Counted from the stretch's first letter, positions 26,364-35,309 are shown. The stretch is 52,972 bases of DNA from Anabaena minutissima FACHB-250 (GCF_014697125.1 NZ_JACJRG010000042.1:1-52972); one strand, 5' to 3'. Notes: generated by a model from the letters alone, not told the origin. Program-made: numbers and translations.

Positions 26364-28223
26364 ATGGCTCAGTTTCTACTAGAGACTGTTTGGCTAGTTC
26401 CGTGCTATGCCTTAATAGGTGGAATGTTGGCGATTCCTTGGTCGCCGGGAGTCATTCGTAGAACGGGGCCAAGGCCAGCAGGTTATGTAAATTTAATCAT
26501 GACGTTTTTGGCGTTGGTTCATAGTGTCCTAGCTTTACAAGCAACCTGGAATCAACCACCCCAAGAGGTATTTATACCTTGGCTATCAACCGCAGGTTTA
26601 AACCTCACTATCGCCGTAGAAATTTCTTCGGTGAGTGTCGGTGCAATAGTGGTAATTACTAGCTTAAATTTGCTAGCACAAATTTTTGCGCTTGGTTACA
26701 TGGAAATGGACTGGGGTTGGGGACGTTTCTATTCTTTATTGGGATTATTTGAAGCGGGATTATGTGCTTTAGCTTTATGCAATAATCTATTTTTCAGCTA
26801 TGTAATTTTGGAAGTTCTGACTTTAGGAACATACCTATTAGTAGGCTTATGGTTCAGTCAACCTTTGGTAGTCACCGGCGCAAGAGATGCTTTCTTAACC
26901 AAGCGGGTGGGAGACTTATTCTTGCTGATGGGAGTCTTGGGACTGTGGAATCTATCAGGTACTTGGAATTATACAGACTTAGCCGACTGGGCTGCTACTG
27001 CTAAGGTTGACCCGACTGTAATGACGTGGGTAGGTTTAGCCTTAGTCGCTGGGCCGATGGGTAAGTGCGCCCAATTCCCCTTACATCTGTGGTTAGATGA
27101 GGCGATGGAAGGCCCTGTCCCCAGTACAATTTTAAGAAATTCGGTAGTAGTTGCTAGTGGTGCGTGGGTATTAATTAAACTGCAACCTGTATTAACTTTA
27201 TCGCCTGTAGTTTCGGCATTTATTGTTGCTATTGGTGCAGTTACAGCCATTGGTGCTTCATTAATTGCGATCGCGCAAATTGACCTCAAACGCTGTTTAT
27301 CTTATTCTGTTAGTGCTTACATGGGCTTAGTGTTCATTGCCGTAGGCGCACAGCAAGACGATGCCGCATTACTTTTGGTACTCACCCATGCTTTATCATC
27401 TGCACTCTTAGTCATGAGTACCGGTGGAATAGTTTGGAATAATATCACCCAAGACGTTACGCAACTCGGTGGCTTGTGGTCACGTCGCCCCATTTCCGGG
27501 TTAGCCTTTATTGTGGGAACTTTGGGGTTAATTGGGTTTCCCCCCTTGGGTAGCTTTTGGGCTTTGTTAAAACTAGCTGATGGCTTGTGGGGAAATCACC
27601 CTTGGTTAGTGGGAATTGTGATTGCAGTTAATGCTTTAACAGCCGTCAGTTTAACCAGAGAATTTGGCTTAATTTTCGGTGGTAAAACTAAACAAATGAG
27701 TGAGCGATCGCCTGAAGTTCACTGGCCGATGATATTACCCATGATGATTTTATTGGGTTTTGTTCTCCATCTGCCTTTGGTGTTACAAAGTTTATCACTA
27801 CTACCCAGTTGGGCAGAACTCAATAAAGATGTTGCACTATTACTAATTTGGTCAAGTATTTTCGGTTGCAGTATTACCGCAGTCATTTATTTAGGCAATA
27901 TTCCCAAGCCAATCCGCCTTCCTTGGAAACCTTTACAAGACTTGTTCGCTTACGACTTTTACACCCCTAAACTCTATCGGATAACCATCATTTTCAGCGT
28001 TGCCCAACTTGCCAAATTTGCTGATATGGTTGACCGTTTTGTAGTTGATGGCATTGTTAACTTAGTTGGTTTGTTTTCCCTATTAGGTGGGGAAGGTTTG
28101 AAGTACAGCACCAATGGACAAACTCAATTTTATGCCTTGACCGTGCTTTTAGGCGTAGGTGTTTTAGGCGCATGGGTAACTTGGCCATTCTGGGGAGTAC
28201 AGTTTTTAAGTTTGATTTTTTAA
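26364..28223 (+). CDS. ndhF3: NDH-1 subunit 5, CO2-uptake type (NdhF3)
   Basis: A 619-residue thylakoid membrane subunit of the specialised NDH-1 complex that couples electron flow to CO2 hydration. It has about 15-16 helices and the proton-antiporter core: KRVGDLFLLMGVLGLW, GPMGKCAQFPLHLWLDEAMEGP and AQIDLKRCLSYSVSAYMGL. The start is ATG 26364 with AGAGG upstream, giving MAQFLLETVW; the in-frame ATG 11 codons earlier lacks a site. ndhD3 and cupA follow, so it belongs to the CO2-uptake form rather than respiratory NDH-1. The F3 assignment rests on the partner CupA. Confidence 0.85.
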   Translation: MAQFLLETVWLVPCYALIGGMLAIPWSPGVIRRTGPRPAGYVNLIMTFLALVHSVLALQATWNQPPQEVFIPWLSTAGLNLTIAVEISSVSVGAIVVITSLNLLAQIFALGYMEMDWGWGRFYSLLGLFEAGLCALALCNNLFFSYVILEVLTLGTYLLVGLWFSQPLVVTGARDAFLTKRVGDLFLLMGVLGLWNLSGTWNYTDLADWAATAKVDPTVMTWVGLALVAGPMGKCAQFPLHLWLDEAMEGPVPSTILRNSVVVASGAWVLIKLQPVLTLSPVVSAFIVAIGAVTAIGASLIAIAQIDLKRCLSYSVSAYMGLVFIAVGAQQDDAALLLVLTHALSSALLVMSTGGIVWNNITQDVTQLGGLWSRRPISGLAFIVGTLGLIGFPPLGSFWALLKLADGLWGNHPWLVGIVIAVNALTAVSLTREFGLIFGGKTKQMSERSPEVHWPMILPMMILLGFVLHLPLVLQSLSLLPSWAELNKDVALLLIWSSIFGCSITAVIYLGNIPKPIRLPWKPLQDLFAYDFYTPKLYRITIIFSVAQLAKFADMVDRFVVDGIVNLVGLFSLLGGEGLKYSTNGQTQFYALTVLLGVGVLGAWVTWPFWGVQFLSLIF

Positions 28224-28254
28224 TAGTAATGAGTAATGAGTAGGTAGGCATTGT

Positions 28255-28336
28255 ATTTTTCTCCCCCTGCTTCCCCTGCTTCTCCTACTTCCCCTGCTTT
28301 CTTTTCCCCTGTCCCCTGTCCCCTAATTCCCCCTCC
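28255..28336. repeat. C/T-rich heptamer-like repeat between ndhF3 and ndhD3
   Basis: Units such as CCCCTGC, TTCCCCTGC and CCCCTGT repeat in the 150-base gap. Read in frame with ndhD3 they give a Pro/Ser-rich stretch. That is not native sequence, because the conserved protein starts only at ATG 28374. Confidence 0.7.
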
Positions 28337-28373
28337 TAAGCAAGTAATTTCCAAAATCAAAGCGGACTGCTAT

Positions 28374-29876
28374 ATGCTAAGTGTTCTAATTTGGATACCA
28401 ATTCTAAGTGCTATAATTATTGGGTTTTTACCTGGTAAAGTCGTTCCAGCTAGTCGGGTGAGATTAGTATCTTTAACTATTGCCGGCATAGTCTTACTCT
28501 GGAATTTGTTTATTTTGCTGAAATTTGATATCAGCAATCCAGGGATGCAGTTTCGAGAATATCTCCCTTGGAATGAAACCTTGGGTTTGAGTTATCAACT
28601 AGGGGTTGATGGGTTATCAATTTTGATGTTGATACTCAATAGCCTACTCACCTGGATTGCGATTTACAGCAGTGATAAAGACACTCACCGCCCCAGACTT
28701 TTTTACTCTCTAATTTTATTAATTAGTGGTGGCGTTGCTGGAGCATTTTTAGCAGAGAATTTGTTGCTATTCTTCCTGTTTTATGAACTAGAATTAATCC
28801 CGTTTTATTTACTAATTTCCATTTGGGGAGGAGAAAAACGGGCTTATGCTGGGATCAAATTCTTAATTTACACGGCTGTTTCCGGTGCTTTGATTCTGGC
28901 AACTTTCTTAGGTATGGTATTTTTAACTGGTTCTACCAGCTTTGCCTTCGATGCCGTATCTACACAAACTCTCTCTGCCGGGTTACAATTCATCCTCTTA
29001 GTCGGAATTATCTTAGGCTTTGGCATCAAAATTCCCCTTGTTCCCTTCCATACTTGGCTACCCGATGCTTATGTTGAAGCTTCCGCACCCATCGCTATTT
29101 TGTTAGGTGGAGTGTTAGCGAAGTTGGGAACTTATGGACTATTGCGGTTTGGGATGGGAATGTTTCCCGAAGCTTGGAGTGTAGTTGCACCAACCTTAGC
29201 CATTTGGGGGGCAATTAGTGCAATTTATGGGGCAGTAATTGCGATCGCTCAAAAAGATATCAAGCGCATGGTAGCATACAGCTCTATCGGTCACATGGGC
29301 TATGTATTGCTAGCTAGCGCCTCTAGCACCGCTTTAGCACTAGTTGGTGCTGTCTCCCAAATGTTCAGCCACGGTTTGATTCTGGCAATTCTATTCCACC
29401 TAGTAGGGATTGTAGAAGCGAAAGTAGGCACACGGGAGTTAGACAAACTCAATGGTTTAATGAGTCCCATTCGTGGTTTACCTTTAATTAGTGCGCTACT
29501 AGTTCTCAGTGGTATGGCGAGTGCTGGGATTCCCGGTTTAACAGGCTTTATCGCGGAATTTATCGTTTTTCAAGGTAGCTTCTCCGTCTTTCCCCTGCCA
29601 ACGCTGTTATGTGTAGCCTCTAGCGGTTTAACAGCCGTATATTTTGTCATCCTCCTCAACCGTACCTGCTTTGGCAAGTTAGATAACCTCGCCTACTATC
29701 CCAAAGTTGTATGGGCTGAGAAAATACCCGCCTTAGTTTTGGCATCTCTGATTATATTTTTAGGAATACAACCCAATTGGTTGGTGCGTTGGAGTGAAAA
29801 CACAACCACAGCAATGATAGCAACAATTCCTCCTATTGAAAAAACCATAGTCTCTCAAGTGGCTTTGAAGCAGTAA
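28374..29876 (+). CDS. ndhD3: NDH-1 subunit 4, CO2-uptake type (NdhD3)
   Basis: A 500-residue antiporter-like subunit with about 14 helices. Motifs: YELELIPFYLLISIWGGEKR with the conserved intramembrane Glu, GFGIKIPLVPFHTWLPDAY, and IAQKDIKRMVAYSSIGHMGY. The start is ATG 28374 (MLSVLIWIP), since the 41 upstream in-frame codons come from a C/T-rich repeat. It follows ndhF3 and precedes cupA, separated from the latter by a long palindrome (29894-29950). It acts in the thylakoid membrane with NdhF3 and CupA. Confidence 0.86.
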   Translation: MLSVLIWIPILSAIIIGFLPGKVVPASRVRLVSLTIAGIVLLWNLFILLKFDISNPGMQFREYLPWNETLGLSYQLGVDGLSILMLILNSLLTWIAIYSSDKDTHRPRLFYSLILLISGGVAGAFLAENLLLFFLFYELELIPFYLLISIWGGEKRAYAGIKFLIYTAVSGALILATFLGMVFLTGSTSFAFDAVSTQTLSAGLQFILLVGIILGFGIKIPLVPFHTWLPDAYVEASAPIAILLGGVLAKLGTYGLLRFGMGMFPEAWSVVAPTLAIWGAISAIYGAVIAIAQKDIKRMVAYSSIGHMGYVLLASASSTALALVGAVSQMFSHGLILAILFHLVGIVEAKVGTRELDKLNGLMSPIRGLPLISALLVLSGMASAGIPGLTGFIAEFIVFQGSFSVFPLPTLLCVASSGLTAVYFVILLNRTCFGKLDNLAYYPKVVWAEKIPALVLASLIIFLGIQPNWLVRWSENTTTAMIATIPPIEKTIVSQVALKQ

Positions 29877-29893
29877 GAAATCGATTTTTCTTT

Positions 29894-29950
29894 GTGTCTC
29901 CGTGTCTCTGTGGTTAAGAAAAATTTTTCACCACAGAGGCACAGAGACAC
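29894..29950. repeat. long palindrome between ndhD3 and cupA
   Basis: 21-base arms at 29894-29914 and 29930-29950 are inverted with 19 of 21 matching; they read GTGTCTC..TCTGTGGT and ACCACAGA..GAGACAC. The 15-base spacer is itself palindromic around GAAAAATTTTTC. The transcript would form a strong hairpin 17 bases after the ndhD3 stop and 31 bases before cupA. It looks like a dispersed Nostocales repeat but could attenuate or protect the message. Confidence 0.8.
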
Positions 29951-29981
29951 AGAGGTTAATTTTATTATCTAAGAAATTGCA

Positions 29982-31304
29982 ATGGTACAAACTCCAGATA
30001 AACCTGTTACGAAATTACCTCCTTCTCAGCATGAATTTGCTGATATCATTCATCGCCTAGAAGCTGGCGGTTCGATGTTGCCAGATACGCCAGAAAATCT
30101 GATGCAAATTATCGGTATTTATAAAGCTTATGCTGTACCGATGGATTTTTATTGGCGTGACTTGCTGTATATCGCTGAACAGGAATTTTTAAATCCTTTT
30201 CCTTTTTTTAAATATTTTATATCCCAAGAATATTTAGACAGACATAATCACTATGCTGGTGATGATGCTGATTTAAGAATTTGGCGCGGTGAAGCAACTG
30301 CCCACCCTGAATTATTGGCATTTATGGAAAAGGGTGAAACCGTCAAGATGCCAAAATTATTGCATCATTTATTACACGATCGCATTAACATGGAATTTGC
30401 GGAAGCGTGTATGCGGGCTATGCTGTGGCATCGTCAGATGTATGCCCCAGTTAACCAATTTGATGCTTACCTCGACTCGGAAGAATACAAAGCCAACGCA
30501 GACAGGGCAATTAAAGCGTACTTTCAAGGCAACCCAGTCATGCTGGGAATGTACAAGCTGTTCCCCGATATGTTTTTAGAACAGTGTCGCCAGATGTCTT
30601 ACTACTCAAACCTCGGCTTATTCTGGGAAGTCATGGCCCCGGTATTCTTTGAGATGTCGGATATCTATGATGAAGGTGGCTTTAAAAGCGTTCCCGACGC
30701 GATGAACTTTTTAGTCAATGGCATATTTGCGATCGCTGGTCGTCCGATTTATCATCATGTGTATATTCGTGGGGAATGCTACGAGATTATTCCCAAATCC
30801 AAAGGTTTTACCTGGCTATACGAAGCTGCACTACCCTACGTAGAAGCTGTATTTTACCGCACAGCCCCCTTTAGAGGCACAAAATCCTATAATGCCCAAG
30901 CTGGTCAAGTACCCGATGACCAAAAAGACTTCCACTATGGCATTCTCTACGCCGATGTATTTCCTGTCGGTACAGCAGGGATTCCACCGACATTATTAAT
31001 GCAAGATATGTTGCATTTCTTACCCCAATATCTTGTAGATTATTACCAAAAATATTGTCGTGGAGAAGAAGATATATTGATTCAGTTAGGTATTACCTTC
31101 CAACGTTCCATGTATAACGTCACCTCTGCGGTAATTCAGGCATTGCGAACCGCCTTGTTATATCCCCTAGACGACCCCAACCCCAAACACTTGCAAGCCA
31201 ACCGCGAGTTTTTTGAAGCCCAACTCAACCGCTTTACCCGCACAGAATACAATATGCGGAACGCCGCCCGCCTACGAGACATCCAAAGTCAAGATTATCG
31301 ATAG
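29982..31304 (+). CDS. cupA: CO2 hydration protein CupA (ChpY)
   Basis: A 440-residue protein, the carbonic-anhydrase-like subunit docked on NdhF3/NdhD3 that converts CO2 to bicarbonate in the cytosol. The sequence has the conserved family features: HHLLHDRINMEFAEACMRAM, MLWHRQMYAPVNQFDAYLDS and LGMYKLFPDMFLEQCRQMSY, with histidines and acids suited to a zinc site. The length fits CupA (about 440) rather than the shorter CupB/ChpX, which is why I call the operon the inducible F3/D3/CupA type. The usual downstream partner cupS is not seen here. Confidence 0.85.
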   Translation: MVQTPDKPVTKLPPSQHEFADIIHRLEAGGSMLPDTPENLMQIIGIYKAYAVPMDFYWRDLLYIAEQEFLNPFPFFKYFISQEYLDRHNHYAGDDADLRIWRGEATAHPELLAFMEKGETVKMPKLLHHLLHDRINMEFAEACMRAMLWHRQMYAPVNQFDAYLDSEEYKANADRAIKAYFQGNPVMLGMYKLFPDMFLEQCRQMSYYSNLGLFWEVMAPVFFEMSDIYDEGGFKSVPDAMNFLVNGIFAIAGRPIYHHVYIRGECYEIIPKSKGFTWLYEAALPYVEAVFYRTAPFRGTKSYNAQAGQVPDDQKDFHYGILYADVFPVGTAGIPPTLLMQDMLHFLPQYLVDYYQKYCRGEEDILIQLGITFQRSMYNVTSAVIQALRTALLYPLDDPNPKHLQANREFFEAQLNRFTRTEYNMRNAARLRDIQSQDYR

Positions 31305-31353
31305 GTGATAGGTGACAGCAGATGAGGGGAAGAGGATTTCTTTCAAACGAACC

Positions 31354-31482
31354 CTCCGCGCTACGGCAGTCGCTTCTCTTCTCTACGAGAGGCTGCGCCA
31401 ACGAGACGCTCCGCGAACAAGTCGGCAAAGCCGCCCAACGTGCTGCCTCCCCTCCGCGTGAACCTCCGCGCCACTCTGCGTT
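31354..31482 (-). repeat. dispersed extragenic repeat, copy B with a 41-base insertion
   Basis: On the minus strand it matches copy A (4599-4685) from AACGCAGAG..GCGCGGAG through GGAGGCAGCACGTTGGGCGG and TTTGCCGACTTG to AAGCGACTGCCGTAGCGCGGAG. Bases 31377-31417 are absent from copy A, and the flanking match resumes exactly on both sides. The inserted part includes CTCTACGAGAGG. It lies between the convergent genes cupA and 31495. Confidence 0.85.
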
Positions 31483-31494
31483 TAAAATTGACCC

Positions 31495-31818
31495 TTACAA
31501 ATCCAAAAACGGGAAAATCTGAAGTAGAGTTTTACGTAACCGTAATAAGAAAACCGTTTGCCGTAGATTATTACTCAGTTTAGGCGGTGGGCTGACTTGT
31601 AGCTGTTCTTGTAGTTGTGCATATTCGACAGGTGTGAGCGGTTTACCATCTATAGGCGATCGCGCATCTATAATAATTTCTGTACGTAATATTTCTTCTG
31701 GTGTATCTTCTATCGGTGGTAGTGCGTCTGCGACCATCGCAGGTGTTCCCAAATTACTACTCAACCACACCACAATGATACTACTGAGGCTAAAAACGGA
31801 AAACCTGATCCACTTCAT
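31495..31818 (-). CDS. small exported protein, unknown function
   Basis: A 107-residue protein with an N-terminal hydrophobic signal or anchor (about 5-29, possible cut near VADA). The mature part contains EDTPEEILRTEIIIDARSPIDGKPLTPVEYAQ-type sequence (DGKPLTPVEYAQLQEQL visible) and a leucine-rich basic tail, LLRLRKTLLQIFPFLDL. I recall similar conserved hypothetical proteins in cyanobacteria but no function. It converges with cupA. Confidence 0.65.
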   Translation of the reverse strand: MKWIRFSVFSLSSIIVVWLSSNLGTPAMVADALPPIEDTPEEILRTEIIIDARSPIDGKPLTPVEYAQLQEQLQVSPPPKLSNNLRQTVFLLRLRKTLLQIFPFLDL

Positions 31819-31904
31819 TATTTAGTATATTTTAAAACTCTGTACTATACTTACACAGCGATCGCTTCTTGAGATAGGTAGAGAATTTATAATCCCTTAG
31901 AACC

Positions 31905-32029
31905 AATCAGTGGGGAATTTAAACCCTCCACTGATTGCAATCCCAGGTCGAAGCACGCTACGCGCAGCCTCCCTTTAAGGAATACCACTAAATCATTCAC
32001 GTAGCGTCTTGCTCCAGAAGATTTAGTGG
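31905..32029. repeat. pair of hairpins resembling IS200/IS605-type ends
   Basis: Two perfect inverted repeats: AATCAGTGG/CCACTGATT (31905-31913 and 31928-31936) and CCACTAAATC/GATTTAGTGG (31985-31994 and 32020-32029). Both are flanked by GGGAATTTAAACCC-like and GTCTTAAACCC tracts. The layout recalls the subterminal hairpins of IS200/IS605 elements and derived non-autonomous copies. No transposase is present. It lies upstream of the small exported protein gene. Confidence 0.5.
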
Positions 32030-32054
32030 GAGTCTTAAACCCATTTATTATCTT

Positions 32055-32213
32055 TTATGGGGTAGCGGGAGTAGCAGGAGGGGTAGCACCTGTATCTGCT
32101 GGCTCATTAGGGGTAGCAGCAGGGGTAGTGGTTGTGTCAGGAGTACCTTCACAAGCTCCTAGAAACCCAGCCAGAGTTAACATCAATGCAAAACCAAAGA
32201 TTTTTGTTTTCAT
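32055..32213 (-). CDS. small lipoprotein with Thr/Pro/Ala-rich mature part
   Basis: A 52-residue protein. ATG 32213 is chosen because AGGAG lies just upstream on the minus strand. Residues 1-20 form a lipoprotein signal peptide with lipobox LGAC, so Cys21 would be lipidated. The mature part is only about 31 residues, mostly Thr, Pro, Ala and Asp, hence disordered. Such small lipoproteins can anchor in the outer or cytoplasmic membrane. The function is unknown. Confidence 0.65.
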   Translation of the reverse strand: MKTKIFGFALMLTLAGFLGACEGTPDTTTTPAATPNEPADTGATPPATPATP

Positions 32214-32629
32214 AAACTCCTCTTTCACCAATTGCGGCAATAAAAAATTTCGCCTGTTGAATACGATAACCTATTTGTTGCTTATTTTTTAAAACCCTGC
32301 CCATACATATTCAAAAGCTATACTTTGAGCTAAGTTTATTGGAATTAGTTTTATATCTGAGTTCATTATGTAGCTTAGATTTCAGAGCCAACTAAGTTGA
32401 GATGAATTGACATTTAAAAAAGAAAAATCAATAGTTGAGTCAACAGGCGTAACAGGATGAAGCTATCTTCTGCCGACTCTTGCCCCTAGGAGCTTGAGGT
32501 TGCCATACTTGAGATGTCATACCCATCTATAACAATGTGTTATTTGTATTTGTGACAAGGCGGGTGAGCCTAACCTTAGCAAAAATGAATAATCAGTCTA
32601 CAATACATTATTTCTAATCGCAAAAACTT
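32214..32629. other. 416-base divergent intergenic region
   Basis: Lies between the lipoprotein gene and the ftsL-like gene. No ORF. A weak inverted repeat surrounds TTGCCCCTAGGAGCTTGAG near 32480-32500. It must contain the promoters of the two divergent units, but I cannot point to boxes with confidence. Confidence 0.35.
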
Positions 32630-33304
32630 ATGACTGCTGTTCGCAAATCAAATACTGCTAAACCGGGAAGTGGACAAGGTGCTACTCCCAGGCGCAGAAA
32701 GCGTCAATCGGCACGTTTAGAATCAATAGTGCAGAATGTTTCTATAGATGTGACTCAAACCACGTCAGTACCTAGCACAAGACAACGGCAATCCTCGAAA
32801 AATCTCTCGCTTCCTGTCACTCCTGGCAGAGAAAATTTAAAATCATCTCAGATATCTCATCCTACAAGTCGGTCAAGTCCTAAACCAAGAAGCTCAAACT
32901 CAAAATTTCTCAATGTGCCTGTAGTCCCTACTGCCACAGCCATGCCTTTATGGTTATTGCGACTGCATACCTTAAATCGTCATTCCTCAGTAGTAGCGTT
33001 CTTATTAGTAGCAGCAACTTTAGTTGTATATGGATGCACAGTCTATGCTCAAGACCTTTGGGATCAAAACTATCGCAGACTGCAAAACCTCCAACGTCAT
33101 GAGCGACAGATGACAACAACTAATGCGACACTAACCAACAAAATAGCTGAAGAAGCAGAAAACTCAAAAACTGGTCTAGTATCACCAACTCCTGCCAATA
33201 CTATTTTTCTTCCTCCAGCATCTCATCAACCCGATGTACTATCTCCCAGTACAAAACCACTATCAAAAATACAGTCGCCCATTTCTTCCCCACCGGGATA
33301 TTAA
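32630..33304 (+). CDS. FtsL-like single-span protein upstream of ftsI
   Basis: A 224-residue bitopic protein. The cytoplasmic N-terminus (about 1-115) is long, basic and Ser/Pro/Thr-rich. One helix (about 119-137, VVAFLLVAATLVVYGCTVYA) is followed by a short coiled-coil (140-178, DLWDQNYRRLQNLQRHERQM) and a Pro/Ser-rich tail. This topology, and its position 45 bases before ftsI, match FtsL, which forms the FtsQLB link of the divisome and activates FtsWI. Sequence identity to known FtsL is low, as usual for the family, so the call is by topology and context. Confidence 0.65.
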   Translation: MTAVRKSNTAKPGSGQGATPRRRKRQSARLESIVQNVSIDVTQTTSVPSTRQRQSSKNLSLPVTPGRENLKSSQISHPTSRSSPKPRSSNSKFLNVPVVPTATAMPLWLLRLHTLNRHSSVVAFLLVAATLVVYGCTVYAQDLWDQNYRRLQNLQRHERQMTTTNATLTNKIAEEAENSKTGLVSPTPANTIFLPPASHQPDVLSPSTKPLSKIQSPISSPPGY

Positions 33305-33349
33305 TTAACAGGGTACAAGACACAACACAAATAATAGCTGAGTAGGAGA

Positions 33350-35212
33350 ATGCAAAAATCATCAAATAAATTAAAGTTTAGAAAATTGCGTAAGCCCGAA
33401 TTTACCGGGCGGCAAAGAGTAGCTAGAAACAGTGACATGAAAGCCAATCTCCCATCGAATCCAGAGCAAATATCAAATGCTAAGTTTCGATTATTGACTG
33501 TTTGGGGGATATTGATGGCTGCGGGTCTGGGGTTAGCAATCAATTTGTATAACTTACAGATTATTCAAGGAACAAAGCTCACCCAAAGAGCTAAAAACCA
33601 ACAAATGGTGAAATTGCGCCCTTATATGCCCCGTCGCCTCATCGTTGATCGCAATGATAATGTGTTAGCTATTGACCGTCCTGTCTATACCGTGTATGCC
33701 CACCCCAAGCTGTTTGACAAAACAAATGAAGCGATCGCTGAAAAACTAGCCCCGTTTCTAGATAAAACTCCGGCTGAGTTAGTCAAAATTTTTCAAAGAC
33801 AAAAAAGTGGCATTACACTCTCCTCTGCTTTACCGGAAACCATTGCTGATCAGGTGAAGGGATTACGCTTAAACGGTTTAGAGTTGATTTCCAAATATTC
33901 CCGATATTACCCCCAGGGTGATTTAATGGCTGATATCGTGGGATACGTAAATGTTGACCGTCGTGGTCAGGCTGGTGTGGAATACTCCCAAGACCAGTGG
34001 TTAGAGCGTTCTCAAAAAACTGTGAGCTTAAGCCGATCTGGAAATGGGGCGGTGATGCCAGATAATGCCTCTGAAGGTTTCTTAACTTCCGATGATTTAC
34101 GGATGAAATTGACTATTGATAGTCGTCTCCAGAGGGCTACCCGTGCGGCACTCAAAGAACAACTGGAACAGTTTAAGGGCAAACGTGGGGCAGTAATCGT
34201 GATGGATGCCTTGGATGGCTCTATTTTAGCCCTAGTTTCTCAGCCTACCTATAACCCCAATGAATACTCTAAAGCAGATATTTCCTTATTTAAAAACTGG
34301 ACAGTCTCGGATCTTTATGAGCCAGGATCAACATTTAAACCTTTGAATGTAGCGATCGCACTAGAAAATGGTGTAATCAATGCAGATGATACATTTAATG
34401 ACCCTGGAGCAATTCAAATAGGTAAATATACTATCAGAAATGCCGGACTTAACGGTTATGGGCAGATTAGTATTGCTCAAATTCTCCAAAATTCTAGCAA
34501 CATTGGTATGGTGAAAATCATCCAAAAATTAAAACCTTCGGTTTATTACAACTGGCTAGAACGTTTGGGGGTAGGACAACCAGTTGATACAGATTTACCC
34601 TCTGTAGCTAGTGGTAAACTCAAAAATCAAGAAATATTTATTCGTTCACCAATTGAGAATGCAACCACCTCCTTTGGGCAAGGTTTTTCTCTCACACCAT
34701 TACAACTAGTACAAATGCAAGGTGCGTTAGCTAACGGTGGTAAGTTGGTGACACCCCACGTCATCCAAGGGTTAATTGATAGCAAGGGACAAACTCACTA
34801 CACGCCTACTCGCCCCGCACCACGCCAAATTTTCTCAACTACTACAGCTCAAAAGGTAGTAGAAATGATGGAAACTGTCGTTACCGTAGGGACTGGTAAG
34901 GCTGCCCAAATTCCTGGATATCGCATTGCAGGTAAAACCGGCACAGCCCAAAAAGCCAGCCCTAATGGTGGTTACATTCCTGGGGCAAGAATTACTAGTT
35001 TTGTCGCTATTTTACCCGTGGAGTCTCCCCGCTATGTGATTTTGGCTGTGGTAGATGAACCAAAAGGCGCAAATGCTTATGGTTCAACGGTTGCAGCCCC
35101 CATTGTTAAGGCTGTGATGAATGCACTCATTCCCATTGAAAAGATTCCCCCCAGCCAAGAAATTGAGCCAAAATCCACTCAAAATAGTGATAAGGAAACA
35201 GCAAGAGATTAA
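33350..35212 (+). CDS. ftsI: septal peptidoglycan transpeptidase FtsI (PBP3 class)
   Basis: A 620-residue class B penicillin-binding protein that cross-links septal peptidoglycan in the periplasm. A basic cytoplasmic tail precedes one membrane helix (about 47-66). A dimerisation domain follows, then the transpeptidase domain with the three active-site motifs: STFK at 327-330 (nucleophile Ser327), SSN at 382-384 and KTGT at 529-532. TAGGAGA just before ATG 33350 decides the start. It follows the FtsL-like gene closely, probably one transcript. In filamentous cyanobacteria it acts at septa between cells. Confidence 0.94.
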   Translation: MQKSSNKLKFRKLRKPEFTGRQRVARNSDMKANLPSNPEQISNAKFRLLTVWGILMAAGLGLAINLYNLQIIQGTKLTQRAKNQQMVKLRPYMPRRLIVDRNDNVLAIDRPVYTVYAHPKLFDKTNEAIAEKLAPFLDKTPAELVKIFQRQKSGITLSSALPETIADQVKGLRLNGLELISKYSRYYPQGDLMADIVGYVNVDRRGQAGVEYSQDQWLERSQKTVSLSRSGNGAVMPDNASEGFLTSDDLRMKLTIDSRLQRATRAALKEQLEQFKGKRGAVIVMDALDGSILALVSQPTYNPNEYSKADISLFKNWTVSDLYEPGSTFKPLNVAIALENGVINADDTFNDPGAIQIGKYTIRNAGLNGYGQISIAQILQNSSNIGMVKIIQKLKPSVYYNWLERLGVGQPVDTDLPSVASGKLKNQEIFIRSPIENATTSFGQGFSLTPLQLVQMQGALANGGKLVTPHVIQGLIDSKGQTHYTPTRPAPRQIFSTTTAQKVVEMMETVVTVGTGKAAQIPGYRIAGKTGTAQKASPNGGYIPGARITSFVAILPVESPRYVILAVVDEPKGANAYGSTVAAPIVKAVMNALIPIEKIPPSQEIEPKSTQNSDKETARD

Positions 35213-35215
35213 ATT

Positions 35216-35309
35216 AATTCGCAATTCGTAATTCGTAATTCGTAATTCGTAATGGACTGCGCTCTTCTTCTCTGTCCCCTGTCCCCTATCACCTATCACC
35301 TGTCCCCTA
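35216..35309. repeat. heptamer repeats between ftsI and the convergent ligase gene
   Basis: AATTCGT-type units run through 35216-35252 and CTGTCCC/CTATCAC-type units through about 35270-35309. Together they fill the gap between two convergent genes. Confidence 0.85.

Noticed and set aside
28251..28373. Extended N-terminus of NdhD3 from ATG 28251
   Set aside because: The extra 41 residues are Pro/Ser low complexity encoded by a C/T repeat; the family starts at ATG 28374.
31322..31522. 66-residue plus-strand frame after cupA
   Set aside because: Entirely composed of the dispersed repeat copy B.
32026..32292. 88-residue plus-strand frame
   Set aside because: Antisense to the small lipoprotein gene, which has a lipobox and a good ribosome site.
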